Positions 13,039 to 19,003 of a DNA stretch of 19,003 bases are shown here, one piece after another. A program made the position numbers and the translations under genes. Position 1 is the stretch's first letter, and every line of letters begins with the position of its first letter. The notes below the pieces were generated by a model. That model was not told the DNA's origin and searched no databases. It was given only the letters and a program-made list of their open reading frames with translations. The DNA comes from an uncultured Bacteroidota bacterium (GTDB lineage: Bacteria; Bacteroidota; Bacteroidia; Bacteroidales; 4484-276): positions 1 through 19,003 of the forward strand of contig CAIYZW010000428.1 in NCBI GenBank assembly GCA_903930725.1, read 5' to 3'.

Positions 13039-15132
13039 TTATTTCAACCAGCGGTCGAGCCAGTTAAAAAATGTCCGCTGCCACAAAATCCCATTCTGTG
13101 GTTGAAGTACCCAGTGGTTTTCGTCAGGGAAATAAAGGAACTCGGCGGGTAAATCTCTCAGGCGGGCAGCGTTAAAAGCCGTCATACCCTGGGTAAACAC
13201 AACCCTGTAATCCAATTCGCTGTGAACCACAAGTATTGGTGTATCCCAGTGCTGTACAAATTTGTGTGGCGAATACTCATAAGATTTCTGGGCAATTTTA
13301 TTGTTTTTATCCCAGAAAGGGCCACCAATATCCCAATTCTCGAACCACATTTCTTCGGTTTCGAGGTATTGGGCTTCTTCGTTAAAAATCCCGTCATGAG
13401 CAATGAAAGCTTTGAAGCGCTTGTTGTGATTTCCGGCAAGGAAATACACGGCGTAACCACCGGCACTTGCGCCAACGGCGCCTAATTTATCTTTATTTAC
13501 AAATGGTTCCTTGGCCATTTCGTCAATGGCAGTAAGATAATCCTTCATATTTTGTCCGTGGTAGTCGCCGCTGATTTGCTCCTGCCAGGCTTGTCCAAAA
13601 CCCGAAACACCCCTCCTGTTTGGGGCAACCACAATATAATCGTTGGCAGCCATAATCTGGTAATTCCAGCGGTAATGGAAATCCTGACTCAACGGACCTT
13701 GCGGGCCACCTTTGCAATAAAGCAATGTCGGATATTTTTTTGTTGCATCAAAATGAGGTGGATAAATCACGATGGTAAGCATTTGCTTGCCATCGGTGGT
13801 GGTCATCCAGCGTTCTTCGACCTTGCCCATGGTCAATTTTTCGAGTAAATCTTTATTTGTAAAAGTGATTTGTGTGGCGCTTCCATCAACCGGGTTTACC
13901 GCGTAAAGATCGGTGGGCAACGACATTGATTCGCGGGTTGCAACAAGTTTATCGCCGGCAAAGCCAAAAGTGCCGTAATCACAAAGGCCATCGGTAATTT
14001 TCTTTATCGAACCATCGGCCACCGTAAAATTATAAATATGAAAAGTGCCGTGCCAGTCGCTGGTAAAATAAACGTTTTTGCTGTCGGCAGTCCAACTGAG
14101 GTTTCCAACATTTTGATCGAAATCTTTTGTAGCATCTGTTTTAACACCGGTTGCAATATCCATCAGAAACATCCTGTTTTTATCGGCTTCGTAGCCGTCG
14201 CGTTCCATGCTTTCCCAGGCTACATATTTCCCGTCAGGCGAAAAGGTTGGCGAAATATCGAAACCCATCATGCCCTGAGTCATATTTTTGGTTTCTCCGC
14301 TAACAAGCGAATAAAAATATAGGTCGGAATTTGTCGAAAGTGAATATTCCTTGCCTTTGAGCTTTTTGCTGGTGTAGGCGATGGTTTTGCTGTCGGGGCT
14401 CCAGTTTACCTGTTCCATTCCGCCAAAAGGTTTTAGCGGGGCATCCCATTCTTCGCCAGCGAGAATATCTTTATCGTTGCTTATTTTTACGCCATCGTAA
14501 TCGGCAACAAAAATATGGCTGAACGATTCAATCCAAGTATCCCAATGCCGGTACATCAAATCGTCCATAATTTTGCCTGAAGCTTTTGGCAATCCTTCAT
14601 AAAGTTTATCAAATTTATTTGTGAGTGGAATTTCTTTGGTGTAAACAACTTTAGATTGATCGGGTGAATATTTGAATCCGGTAATTCCGCCTTCGATGTT
14701 CGAAATCTGCTTCCTGTCGCTGCCATCGGGGTTCATTTCCCAAAGTTGAACGGAGCCGCTCTCGCTGGTCAGAAATCCGATTTTTTTGCCATCAGGCCTC
14801 CACAAGACGTTATTTTCACTTTTTTGGCTTTGAGTAATGCGCCGCAGGTCGCTGCCATCGGGGTTTACAGCGTACAAATCACGGTTTCCCTTGTTTTGCT
14901 CAATGCTGTAAAACGAAACTCCATAAACTACGGTTTTGCCATCGGGCGAAACCTGTGGGTCGCTCACACGGCCAAACGCCCATAAAGCCTCCGGAGTCAT
15001 CCGGTCGTTTTTTAGTTCGAGGTTTGGTTTATCAATCACAGCCTCGGCAGTTTGCACTGGTTTTTCGGCTTGTTTGCACGAATTCAGGCTTAATAAAACG
15101 ATCGAAATCATTAGCCAGGATAGGTTTTTCAT
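13039..15132 (-). CDS. S9-family prolyl oligopeptidase-type lipoprotein, DPP5-like
   Basis: Serine exopeptidase of clan SC, family S9, most like S9C dipeptidyl peptidase 5. Such enzymes trim dipeptides from oligopeptides in the periplasm of peptide-using Bacteroidota. The signal MKNLSWLMISIVLLSLNSC gives lipidation at Cys19. Residues about 45-400 form a WD40/TolB-like beta-propeller with repeated SPDGK and NPDGSD motifs. The C-terminal alpha/beta-hydrolase domain contains GASAGGYAVYF with nucleophile Ser556, HSELDYRV with Asp641 and DENHW with His673, a complete triad. Length 697 aa is normal. Expression is from its own promoter (candidate TACTTTAGCC 41 nt upstream), and it is terminated by the hairpin just downstream. 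Substrate preference cannot be read from sequence. Confidence 0.9.
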   Translation of the reverse strand: MKNLSWLMISIVLLSLNSCKQAEKPVQTAEAVIDKPNLELKNDRMTPEALWAFGRVSDPQVSPDGKTVVYGVSFYSIEQNKGNRDLYAVNPDGSDLRRITQSQKSENNVLWRPDGKKIGFLTSESGSVQLWEMNPDGSDRKQISNIEGGITGFKYSPDQSKVVYTKEIPLTNKFDKLYEGLPKASGKIMDDLMYRHWDTWIESFSHIFVADYDGVKISNDKDILAGEEWDAPLKPFGGMEQVNWSPDSKTIAYTSKKLKGKEYSLSTNSDLYFYSLVSGETKNMTQGMMGFDISPTFSPDGKYVAWESMERDGYEADKNRMFLMDIATGVKTDATKDFDQNVGNLSWTADSKNVYFTSDWHGTFHIYNFTVADGSIKKITDGLCDYGTFGFAGDKLVATRESMSLPTDLYAVNPVDGSATQITFTNKDLLEKLTMGKVEERWMTTTDGKQMLTIVIYPPHFDATKKYPTLLYCKGGPQGPLSQDFHYRWNYQIMAANDYIVVAPNRRGVSGFGQAWQEQISGDYHGQNMKDYLTAIDEMAKEPFVNKDKLGAVGASAGGYAVYFLAGNHNKRFKAFIAHDGIFNEEAQYLETEEMWFENWDIGGPFWDKNNKIAQKSYEYSPHKFVQHWDTPILVVHSELDYRVVFTQGMTAFNAARLRDLPAEFLYFPDENHWVLQPQNGILWQRTFFNWLDRWLK

Positions 15133-15172
15133 AGAAATTTATTTTTGATGAATAATAATTTTATTGAGCTGG

Positions 15173-15180
15173 CTAAAGTA
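15173..15180 (-). promoter_or_regulatory. Candidate promoter of S9 peptidase gene
   Basis: Minus-strand TACTTTAG followed by CC: one mismatch to TAnnTTTG but sharing the CC extension of other promoters here. A minus-strand TTG lies 24 nt upstream (plus 15205-15207), slightly beyond the usual spacing. The element is 40 nt before the ATG. Confidence 0.4.
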
Positions 15181-15407
15181 CAAATTTGGGTGAATATGAA
15201 GATGCAAACTTAAAATGCGTTCTCTATTCCTGAAGCGTAATTTTTTTTGGTCAGGTATCAGCATTCAATGTTGGTCTATCAATCGGGAATATAGATTTAA
15301 GGTGGTTTTCATCAGATTTGGATTGCATTTTTACTGGTTTTATTATCCGTAAAAGCCATCGGTTTTAATAAATATTTTTACCCCGAAAAAATAGGGTTTT
15401 AAAGGTC

Positions 15408-15438
15408 TTGCTCAATAAATTACCTGATAGTACTTTTA
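15408..15438 (+). promoter_or_regulatory. Candidate promoter of hdr operon
   Basis: TTG at 15408-15410, a 20-nt spacer and TACTTTTA at 15431-15438 (one mismatch to TAnnTTTG) are 51 nt before hdrC1. An alternative -7 is TTACTTTG at 15455-15462, also one mismatch, closer to the gene but without a well-placed TTG. Neither is strong, which may mean the operon needs an activator or another sigma factor. Confidence 0.3.
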
Positions 15439-15489
15439 ATTGCGGTTTTTTATGTTACTTTGGAATATTTTTAAATCAAAATTTATCAG

Positions 15490-16203
15490 ATGCCGTCACT
15501 TTATGATCAACTTTTGCAGGATGTCCGCATCGTGGAAGGCCTCAAATCCTGCATGAATTGCGGTGTGTGCACTGCCATTTGCCCTGCTGCCGAATTTTAC
15601 CATTACGACCCGCGGATGCTTGTCACCGTTGTCCAGTCGAAGGACGAGGAACAACTTTTGGAATTGCTGAAAAGCGAAACAATCTGGTATTGCGGTCAGT
15701 GCATGTCGTGCAAAACCCGCTGCCCACGCGGAAACGTACCTGGACTTGTAATCATGGGTTTGCGGTATCTGTCCCAAAAATTGGGCTATTTTGTCGAATC
15801 GGAGAAAGGACGGCAGCAATTTGCGGTTAAACGAACGGTTGGCGACAACATTTTAAAATACGGTTACTGCGTTTATCCCGACAGCGTTTTACCTGAAATG
15901 CACCCCGAGCAGGGACCCGTCTGGGCGTGGATTCACGAAAACTTAGACGAGGTTTACAACCGGATGGACGGAAATTACAAAAAGGAAGGCCCTGGTGTAT
16001 TTCGTAAAATTTCCCCTGAAACCCTTGATGAGCTTAAAGAAATCTTCAAAGTTACCGGCGGTGAGGAACTTTATCAGAAAATTGAAGAATTTTCTGAAAT
16101 TAAAGCCCGCGAGATGGGCATTGCCTTTGGCCCCGGCACCGACAACGATTATTTCATACACACCTATTTTACCAATAACGGCGAACATACCCGCGAAGAA
16201 TAA
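15490..16203 (+). CDS. HdrC-like paired [4Fe-4S] ferredoxin subunit (first)
   Basis: Electron-transfer protein of 237 aa. Two CxxCxxCxxxCP motifs, CMNCGVCTAICP (Cys21, 24, 27, 31) and CGQCMSCKTRCP (Cys68, 71, 74, 78), predict two cubane [4Fe-4S] clusters in an HdrC-like alpha-helical ferredoxin fold. The remaining 150 residues are largely helical and charged with no further cysteine motif. There is no signal peptide or membrane segment, so it should be cytoplasmic and associate with the HdrB- and HdrA-like proteins encoded next (5-nt gap to hdrB). HdrC in methanogens is usually shorter; the long C-terminal part resembles the HdrC1 type of sHdr loci, from memory rather than alignment. Physiological partners are unknown. 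It is the first gene of the operon. Confidence 0.85.
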   Translation: MPSLYDQLLQDVRIVEGLKSCMNCGVCTAICPAAEFYHYDPRMLVTVVQSKDEEQLLELLKSETIWYCGQCMSCKTRCPRGNVPGLVIMGLRYLSQKLGYFVESEKGRQQFAVKRTVGDNILKYGYCVYPDSVLPEMHPEQGPVWAWIHENLDEVYNRMDGNYKKEGPGVFRKISPETLDELKEIFKVTGGEELYQKIEEFSEIKAREMGIAFGPGTDNDYFIHTYFTNNGEHTREE

Positions 16204-16208
16204 ATTCT

Positions 16209-17300
16209 ATGGAAAACCATTCAAAAAAATTCATCTGGAGAGACTATCAAAAAGAAATTGCCGACGACCATTTCTTTTATGTAAGAAGCTGCATCAGACA
16301 GACCTTCTTCCCTGGCTCGGAAAGTTTTTTCCTAAGATTAATGCGGGATGAACTCGGTAAAGATGTTTTTGAGGATGCCCGCCATACAACCTGCACCGGC
16401 ATTGGGTTTCATGGCGATATCGTTCCCCAGGACACCATCATGACTGTTGTTGCCCGCCATTTTGCGCTGATGACAGAAGCCGGTTATAAAAATATCGCCA
16501 TATCCTGTGTAACCTCTTTTGGGATTTATTCCGAAATCCTCGAAACCTGGAAACATTTTCCTGAAATCGAAAAAAGGATACGCGAAAGCCTCAAAAAAGC
16601 TACCGGCAGAACCTTTGAAATACCCGAAAACATTGCCCATGCCTCGGATATAATTTACAAATTCAGAAATGAAATCGCTGCAAAAGCGAAATTCACCTTG
16701 ATCAACAAAAATACCGGTGCGCCGTTGCAGATTGTCGAACATATTGGCTGCCATTATTCAAAAATGTTTCCGGAATATGGCGTTGGTGGCGCCGAATTTC
16801 CGCAGGTTTTGGTTGGGATGATTAAGACCTGGGGCGGAAAAGTTATTGATTACCCCGAACGCCGCCATTGCTGCGGATTTGGATTCAGGCAATACCTGAT
16901 TCAGGCCAACCGCGGTTATTCGGTTTCCAATTCGAAAAAGAAATTTGATTCGATGAATCCTTATCAGCCCGATGCAATTATTGCGAATTGCCCTGGTTGC
17001 GCCATGTTTATGGATAAATGGCAATACACCATCGCCGAAATGGAAGGGACAACTTATGGAAAAGAAGACGCAGGAATTCCTGTGCTGACTTACGAGGAAT
17101 TTGCCGGCCTGGTAATGGGTTATAATCCATGGGATTTGGGTTTACAAATGCATCAGGTGCAGGTTGAACCATTACTCGACAAAATGGGAATTGCTTATGA
17201 TTCTTCAAAAAAATTCAAAACCAAAGATGGCAAAGACATTGGCAAGCCACAAGTTCCTGAATCGCTTAAAGTCGGGAACAGCGTTCATTCGTGTTGTTAA
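16209..17300 (+). CDS. HdrB-like CCG-domain protein with degenerate N-terminal motif
   Basis: Subunit of heterodisulfide-reductase-like complexes, 363 aa. HdrB proteins have two CCG motifs, each ligating a non-cubane [4Fe-4S] cluster through a Cx(31-39)CCx(35-38)CxxC pattern. The C-terminal motif is complete: Cys181, Cys221-Cys222 (HCCGFGF) and CPGC at 261-264. The N-terminal motif is reduced: Cys28, Cys62 followed by Thr instead of Cys (TTCTGIG), and Cys100-x-x-Ser103 (SCVTSFG) instead of CxxC. Only one standard non-cubane cluster is therefore expected. The protein also ends in an extra Cys-Cys pair (362-363). It is soluble with no signal peptide. Tight linkage to hdrC1 upstream and hdrA downstream (34 nt) indicates a complex. 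Methanogenic CoB-S-S-CoM reduction is not expected in this phylum; the real substrate, perhaps a thiol/disulfide or sulfane sulfur carrier, is unknown. Confidence 0.85.
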   Translation: MENHSKKFIWRDYQKEIADDHFFYVRSCIRQTFFPGSESFFLRLMRDELGKDVFEDARHTTCTGIGFHGDIVPQDTIMTVVARHFALMTEAGYKNIAISCVTSFGIYSEILETWKHFPEIEKRIRESLKKATGRTFEIPENIAHASDIIYKFRNEIAAKAKFTLINKNTGAPLQIVEHIGCHYSKMFPEYGVGGAEFPQVLVGMIKTWGGKVIDYPERRHCCGFGFRQYLIQANRGYSVSNSKKKFDSMNPYQPDAIIANCPGCAMFMDKWQYTIAEMEGTTYGKEDAGIPVLTYEEFAGLVMGYNPWDLGLQMHQVQVEPLLDKMGIAYDSSKKFKTKDGKDIGKPQVPESLKVGNSVHSCC

Positions 17301-17334
17301 AATTAATGCTGACATTTTTTTCGAAATATAATTT

Positions 17335-18378
17335 ATGATCCATAAGAAAATCGCAGTAATTGGTGGTGGTGTGGCCGGGATGGAGACGGCCATCCAACTC
17401 GACAGGATTGGCTACCCGGTTGATTTGATCGAGAAATCAGAATCCCTCGGTGGCCATGCAAAAAACTGGTACAGGGTTTTTCCCGATCGCAGGCCTGCGG
17501 CAGAAATTTTCGAAATCTTACATTCAAATTTGAAAAATTCGAGGGTTGAGGTTAAAACATCAACCACAATAAAAACCTTTGAAAAAAAGGATGGTAAGAT
17601 TTTTCTTTCAGATCAGGAAAATGAAACCAATTCTTATGACGCAATTGTTTTATGTTCGGGTTTTGAGTTGTTTGAAGCCAGCCGAAAGGAAGAATACGGT
17701 TTTGGAATTTATGAAAATGTCATTACTTCCGCTGGACTGGAGGAGATGTTCAATTCAGGGAGTATCCTGACAAAACAAGGGAAAGCCCCAAAGCGAGTGG
17801 GTTTCGTTCATTGCGTCGGTTCGCGGGATGAGCAGTGCGGAAATCATCATTGCTCAAAAGTTTGCTGCGTTACTGCCGTTAAACAGGCCATCGAAATCAG
17901 TGAAATGCTTCCCGAAACTGAAGTCTTTTGTTTTTACATGGACATGCGGATGTTTGGGCCATATTATGAAGAATTGTATCGCGAATCGCAGGAAAAATGG
18001 GGCGTTCAGTACATCCGTGGCCGCGTTTCGGAGGCTGCTGGTAATGCCGGTGGAAGCATCCAGGTTAAAGCTGAAGACACCTTAACCGGCCGCCCTTTAA
18101 AAATGAATGTTGACCTGCTGGTTTTGATGGTTGGGATGTTGCCTTCGAAAGACACAAAGCAAATCGCAGGACAATTGGATTTGAAAACCGGCGTCAATGG
18201 GTTTTTCAAAGCCTGGGATGACCATTATCAAACGAATCTTACAAGCCAGACAGGAATTTTTATTGCCGGATCTGCCACAGCACCCATGAATATTACCGAT
18301 ACCATCAGCCATGCCAGGGCTGCTGCCACCGAAGTGGATAAATATCTGAAAGAAATTAATAACAAGATCACTTATTAA
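17335..18378 (+). CDS. Short HdrA/QmoA-like flavoprotein
   Basis: FAD-binding electron-transfer subunit of 347 aa. The N-terminal dinucleotide fold has AVIGGGVAGMETA (7-19) with the acidic end of the second strand in LIEKSESLGGHA. The HdrA iron-sulfur signature follows: HCVGSRD with Cys160, then Cys173, Cys177 and Cys178 (HCSKVCC), spaced C-x12-C-x3-CC as in HdrA; Cys168 is additional. The C-terminal FAD segment is FIAGSATAPMNITDTISHAR (about 309-328). Methanogen-type HdrA is about 650 aa and carries an extra N-terminal cluster domain and C-terminal ferredoxin motifs. All of these are absent, so the protein resembles QmoA of sulfate reducers and sHdrA of sulfur oxidisers. It is probably the hub between the HdrB/C module and the downstream membrane part. 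Electron bifurcation is possible but not shown. Confidence 0.88.
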   Translation: MIHKKIAVIGGGVAGMETAIQLDRIGYPVDLIEKSESLGGHAKNWYRVFPDRRPAAEIFEILHSNLKNSRVEVKTSTTIKTFEKKDGKIFLSDQENETNSYDAIVLCSGFELFEASRKEEYGFGIYENVITSAGLEEMFNSGSILTKQGKAPKRVGFVHCVGSRDEQCGNHHCSKVCCVTAVKQAIEISEMLPETEVFCFYMDMRMFGPYYEELYRESQEKWGVQYIRGRVSEAAGNAGGSIQVKAEDTLTGRPLKMNVDLLVLMVGMLPSKDTKQIAGQLDLKTGVNGFFKAWDDHYQTNLTSQTGIFIAGSATAPMNITDTISHARAAATEVDKYLKEINNKITY

Positions 18379-18389
18379 ACAGGTTAATT

Positions 18390-18761
18390 TTGGACATAGC
18401 CGGAAAAAATAAGTCACAGTTTGGGTACAGCCTCACCAAAGGCCGGCAAATTGATTACGACAAAAACAACATGAAGTTACGCGATTTCGTCATTTCCAAT
18501 GAGCCTTCGCTCCTGCTTTGTATTGGTTGTGGGGGATGCACGGCAACCTGCACTGCCGGAGGTTTTACCAATTTCAACTTTCGGAAGTTACATAATTTGC
18601 TCATGCGCGGTGAAACCAACAATCTGGAAGAAAGCATGAAAAAATGTATGCTTTGCGGGAAATGCAAATTGGTTTGTCCGCGGGGCGTCAATACCCGGAA
18701 TGTGATTTTTACCATAAAAAGGGCTTTTGCAATGACTGATTTTTCAAAACCTTTAAAATGA
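18390..18761 (+). CDS. HdrC-like paired [4Fe-4S] ferredoxin subunit (second)
   Basis: Small electron-transfer protein with two CxxCxxCxxxC motifs, CIGCGGCTATC (Cys44, 47, 50, 54) and CMLCGKCKLVCP (Cys86, 89, 92, 96), numbering from the TTG start, predicting two [4Fe-4S] clusters. At 123 aa it is close to a minimal HdrC. The start is uncertain: an ATG at 18471 would give 96 aa, but the preceding 27 codons (KSQFGYSLTKGRQIDYDKNN) look coding and resemble N-termini I associate with such subunits. No ATG is available further up, so TTG at 18390, 11 nt after the hdrA stop, is preferred. Compared with the first HdrC-like protein it lacks the long C-terminal region, so the two are distinct subunits rather than recent duplicates. 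It may pass electrons between HdrA and the membrane protein encoded next. Confidence 0.82.
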   Translation: MDIAGKNKSQFGYSLTKGRQIDYDKNNMKLRDFVISNEPSLLLCIGCGGCTATCTAGGFTNFNFRKLHNLLMRGETNNLEESMKKCMLCGKCKLVCPRGVNTRNVIFTIKRAFAMTDFSKPLK

Positions 18762-18829
18762 AAATTCTTTTTGAGGAGACAAGATGTTATTGGCAATCAG
18801 AAACTATCGAATAATATTTTTGAGATAAG

Positions 18830-19003
18830 ATGAAATACTACGATCTATTTACTTTACCTTTTACCATTGGCCTTTATTTCATTTTTGTATTTCTTACTGT
18901 TAAATACACCATCTGGATTTTACAGCTAAGCAAGCCGGAACTTCTCAAAATCAGAAAAGGAATATTTACAGTAAAAACCTTTTCGGCAACAAAAGAGGTA
19001 TTT
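18830..19003 (+). CDS. Membrane protein of the hdr operon, 3'-truncated by window edge
   Basis: Only 58 residues are visible. They start MKYYDLFTLPFTIGLYFIFV with a hydrophobic helix at about residues 9-31, then a basic cytoplasmic-side segment (LSKPELLKIRKGIF) and end KTFSATKEVF. The position right after hdrC2 (68-nt gap), the membrane helix and the basic loop fit the N-terminus of a NarI/HdrE-type cytochrome b-like subunit, possibly fused to an iron-sulfur HdrD-like part, as in QmoC- or DsrMK-type proteins. That assignment is inference from context; no haem-ligand histidine or cysteine motif is visible yet. If right, it would connect the soluble Hdr proteins to menaquinone. The gap before it holds no recognisable gene. 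Confidence 0.6.
   Translation, partial: MKYYDLFTLPFTIGLYFIFVFLTVKYTIWILQLSKPELLKIRKGIFTVKTFSATKEVF

Larger units (their letters stand above)
15133..15489 (+). other. 357-nt gene-free divergent intergenic region
   Basis: It separates the S9 peptidase gene (minus) from the hdr operon (plus). I see no ORF of note, no tRNA and no convincing hairpin; the CCCC/GGG pairing around 15381-15398 is only about four base pairs. Both ends carry promoter-like sequence, listed separately. The centre (about 15210-15400) shows nothing I can identify and leaves room for a regulatory site or small RNA. Confidence 0.6.

Noticed and set aside
15381..15398. CCCC/GGG pairing in the intergenic region before the hdr operon
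   Set aside because: Only about four base pairs with an A-rich loop; too weak for a terminator or structured RNA.
15496..15819. Minus-strand frame of 107 codons and other frames across the hdr genes
   Set aside because: Shadows of the real genes; they show no motifs, while the plus strand has clear cluster and FAD motifs.
18758..18814. 18-codon frame starting ATGA at the end of the second hdrC
   Set aside because: Too short, no recognisable family, and not clearly supported by spacing to the next gene.
18784..18828. 14-codon frame preceded by GAGGAGA, a Shine-Dalgarno-like string
   Set aside because: Bacteroidota rarely rely on Shine-Dalgarno sites and the peptide is tiny; probably chance.

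Overview
The window is a chromosomal segment of a member of the Bacteroidota, most likely an anaerobic Bacteroidales/Marinilabiliales-type organism. Three things point there. Gene neighbourhoods typical of the phylum are present (parA-parB-DUF5683-dapB-lepB, and nusB with DUF1573-yajC-ybbR-coaE). There is a PUR-alpha-like DUF3276 protein and a LruC-domain lipoprotein. At least eight genes are preceded by the Bacteroidota -7 promoter element TAnnTTTG, with no obvious Shine-Dalgarno sites. No tRNA, rRNA, insertion sequence or CRISPR array was seen.

Layout: (1) 1-3853, minus strand: one operon reading parA, parB, a DUF5683 membrane protein, dapB and lepB (lepB runs off the left edge). It covers chromosome partitioning, lysine/meso-diaminopimelate synthesis and protein export. 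(2) 3999-4364, minus: the DUF3276 gene with its own promoter and terminator. (3) 4552-8393: nusB (+), an orphan LytTR response regulator (-), rlmD-type 23S rRNA methyltransferase (+) and aroK (-), packed in alternating orientation with convergent 3' ends 8 nt apart or overlapping. (4) 8463-10982, plus: DUF1573 lipoprotein, yajC, terminator, then ybbR and coaE. (5) 10984-15132, minus: a LamG plus LruC surface lipoprotein and an S9-family (DPP5-like) lipoprotein peptidase, separated by a strong hairpin terminator. (6) 15133-15489: a 357-nt gene-free divergent region. (7) 15490 to the right edge, plus: a heterodisulfide-reductase-like operon, hdrC1-hdrB-hdrA-hdrC2 followed by the start of a membrane protein.

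The most interesting part is region 7. It encodes two proteins with paired [4Fe-4S] motifs, an HdrB-like protein whose C-terminal CCG cluster motif is complete while the N-terminal one has lost two cysteines, and a short single-flavin HdrA without ferredoxin domains. A membrane protein follows that probably links the soluble part to the quinone pool. The C1-B-A-C2 order resembles the sulfur-oxidation sHdr loci, and the short HdrA resembles QmoA. No methanogen-type partners are visible, and the electron donor and acceptor cannot be read from the window.

Most of the rest is housekeeping. Points of annotation value are two probable TTG starts (dapB, hdrC2), two false upstream starts (aroK, LruC lipoprotein), a recurrent TAnnTTTGCC promoter form, and a CTGTAC direct repeat between the LytTR regulator and rlmD.
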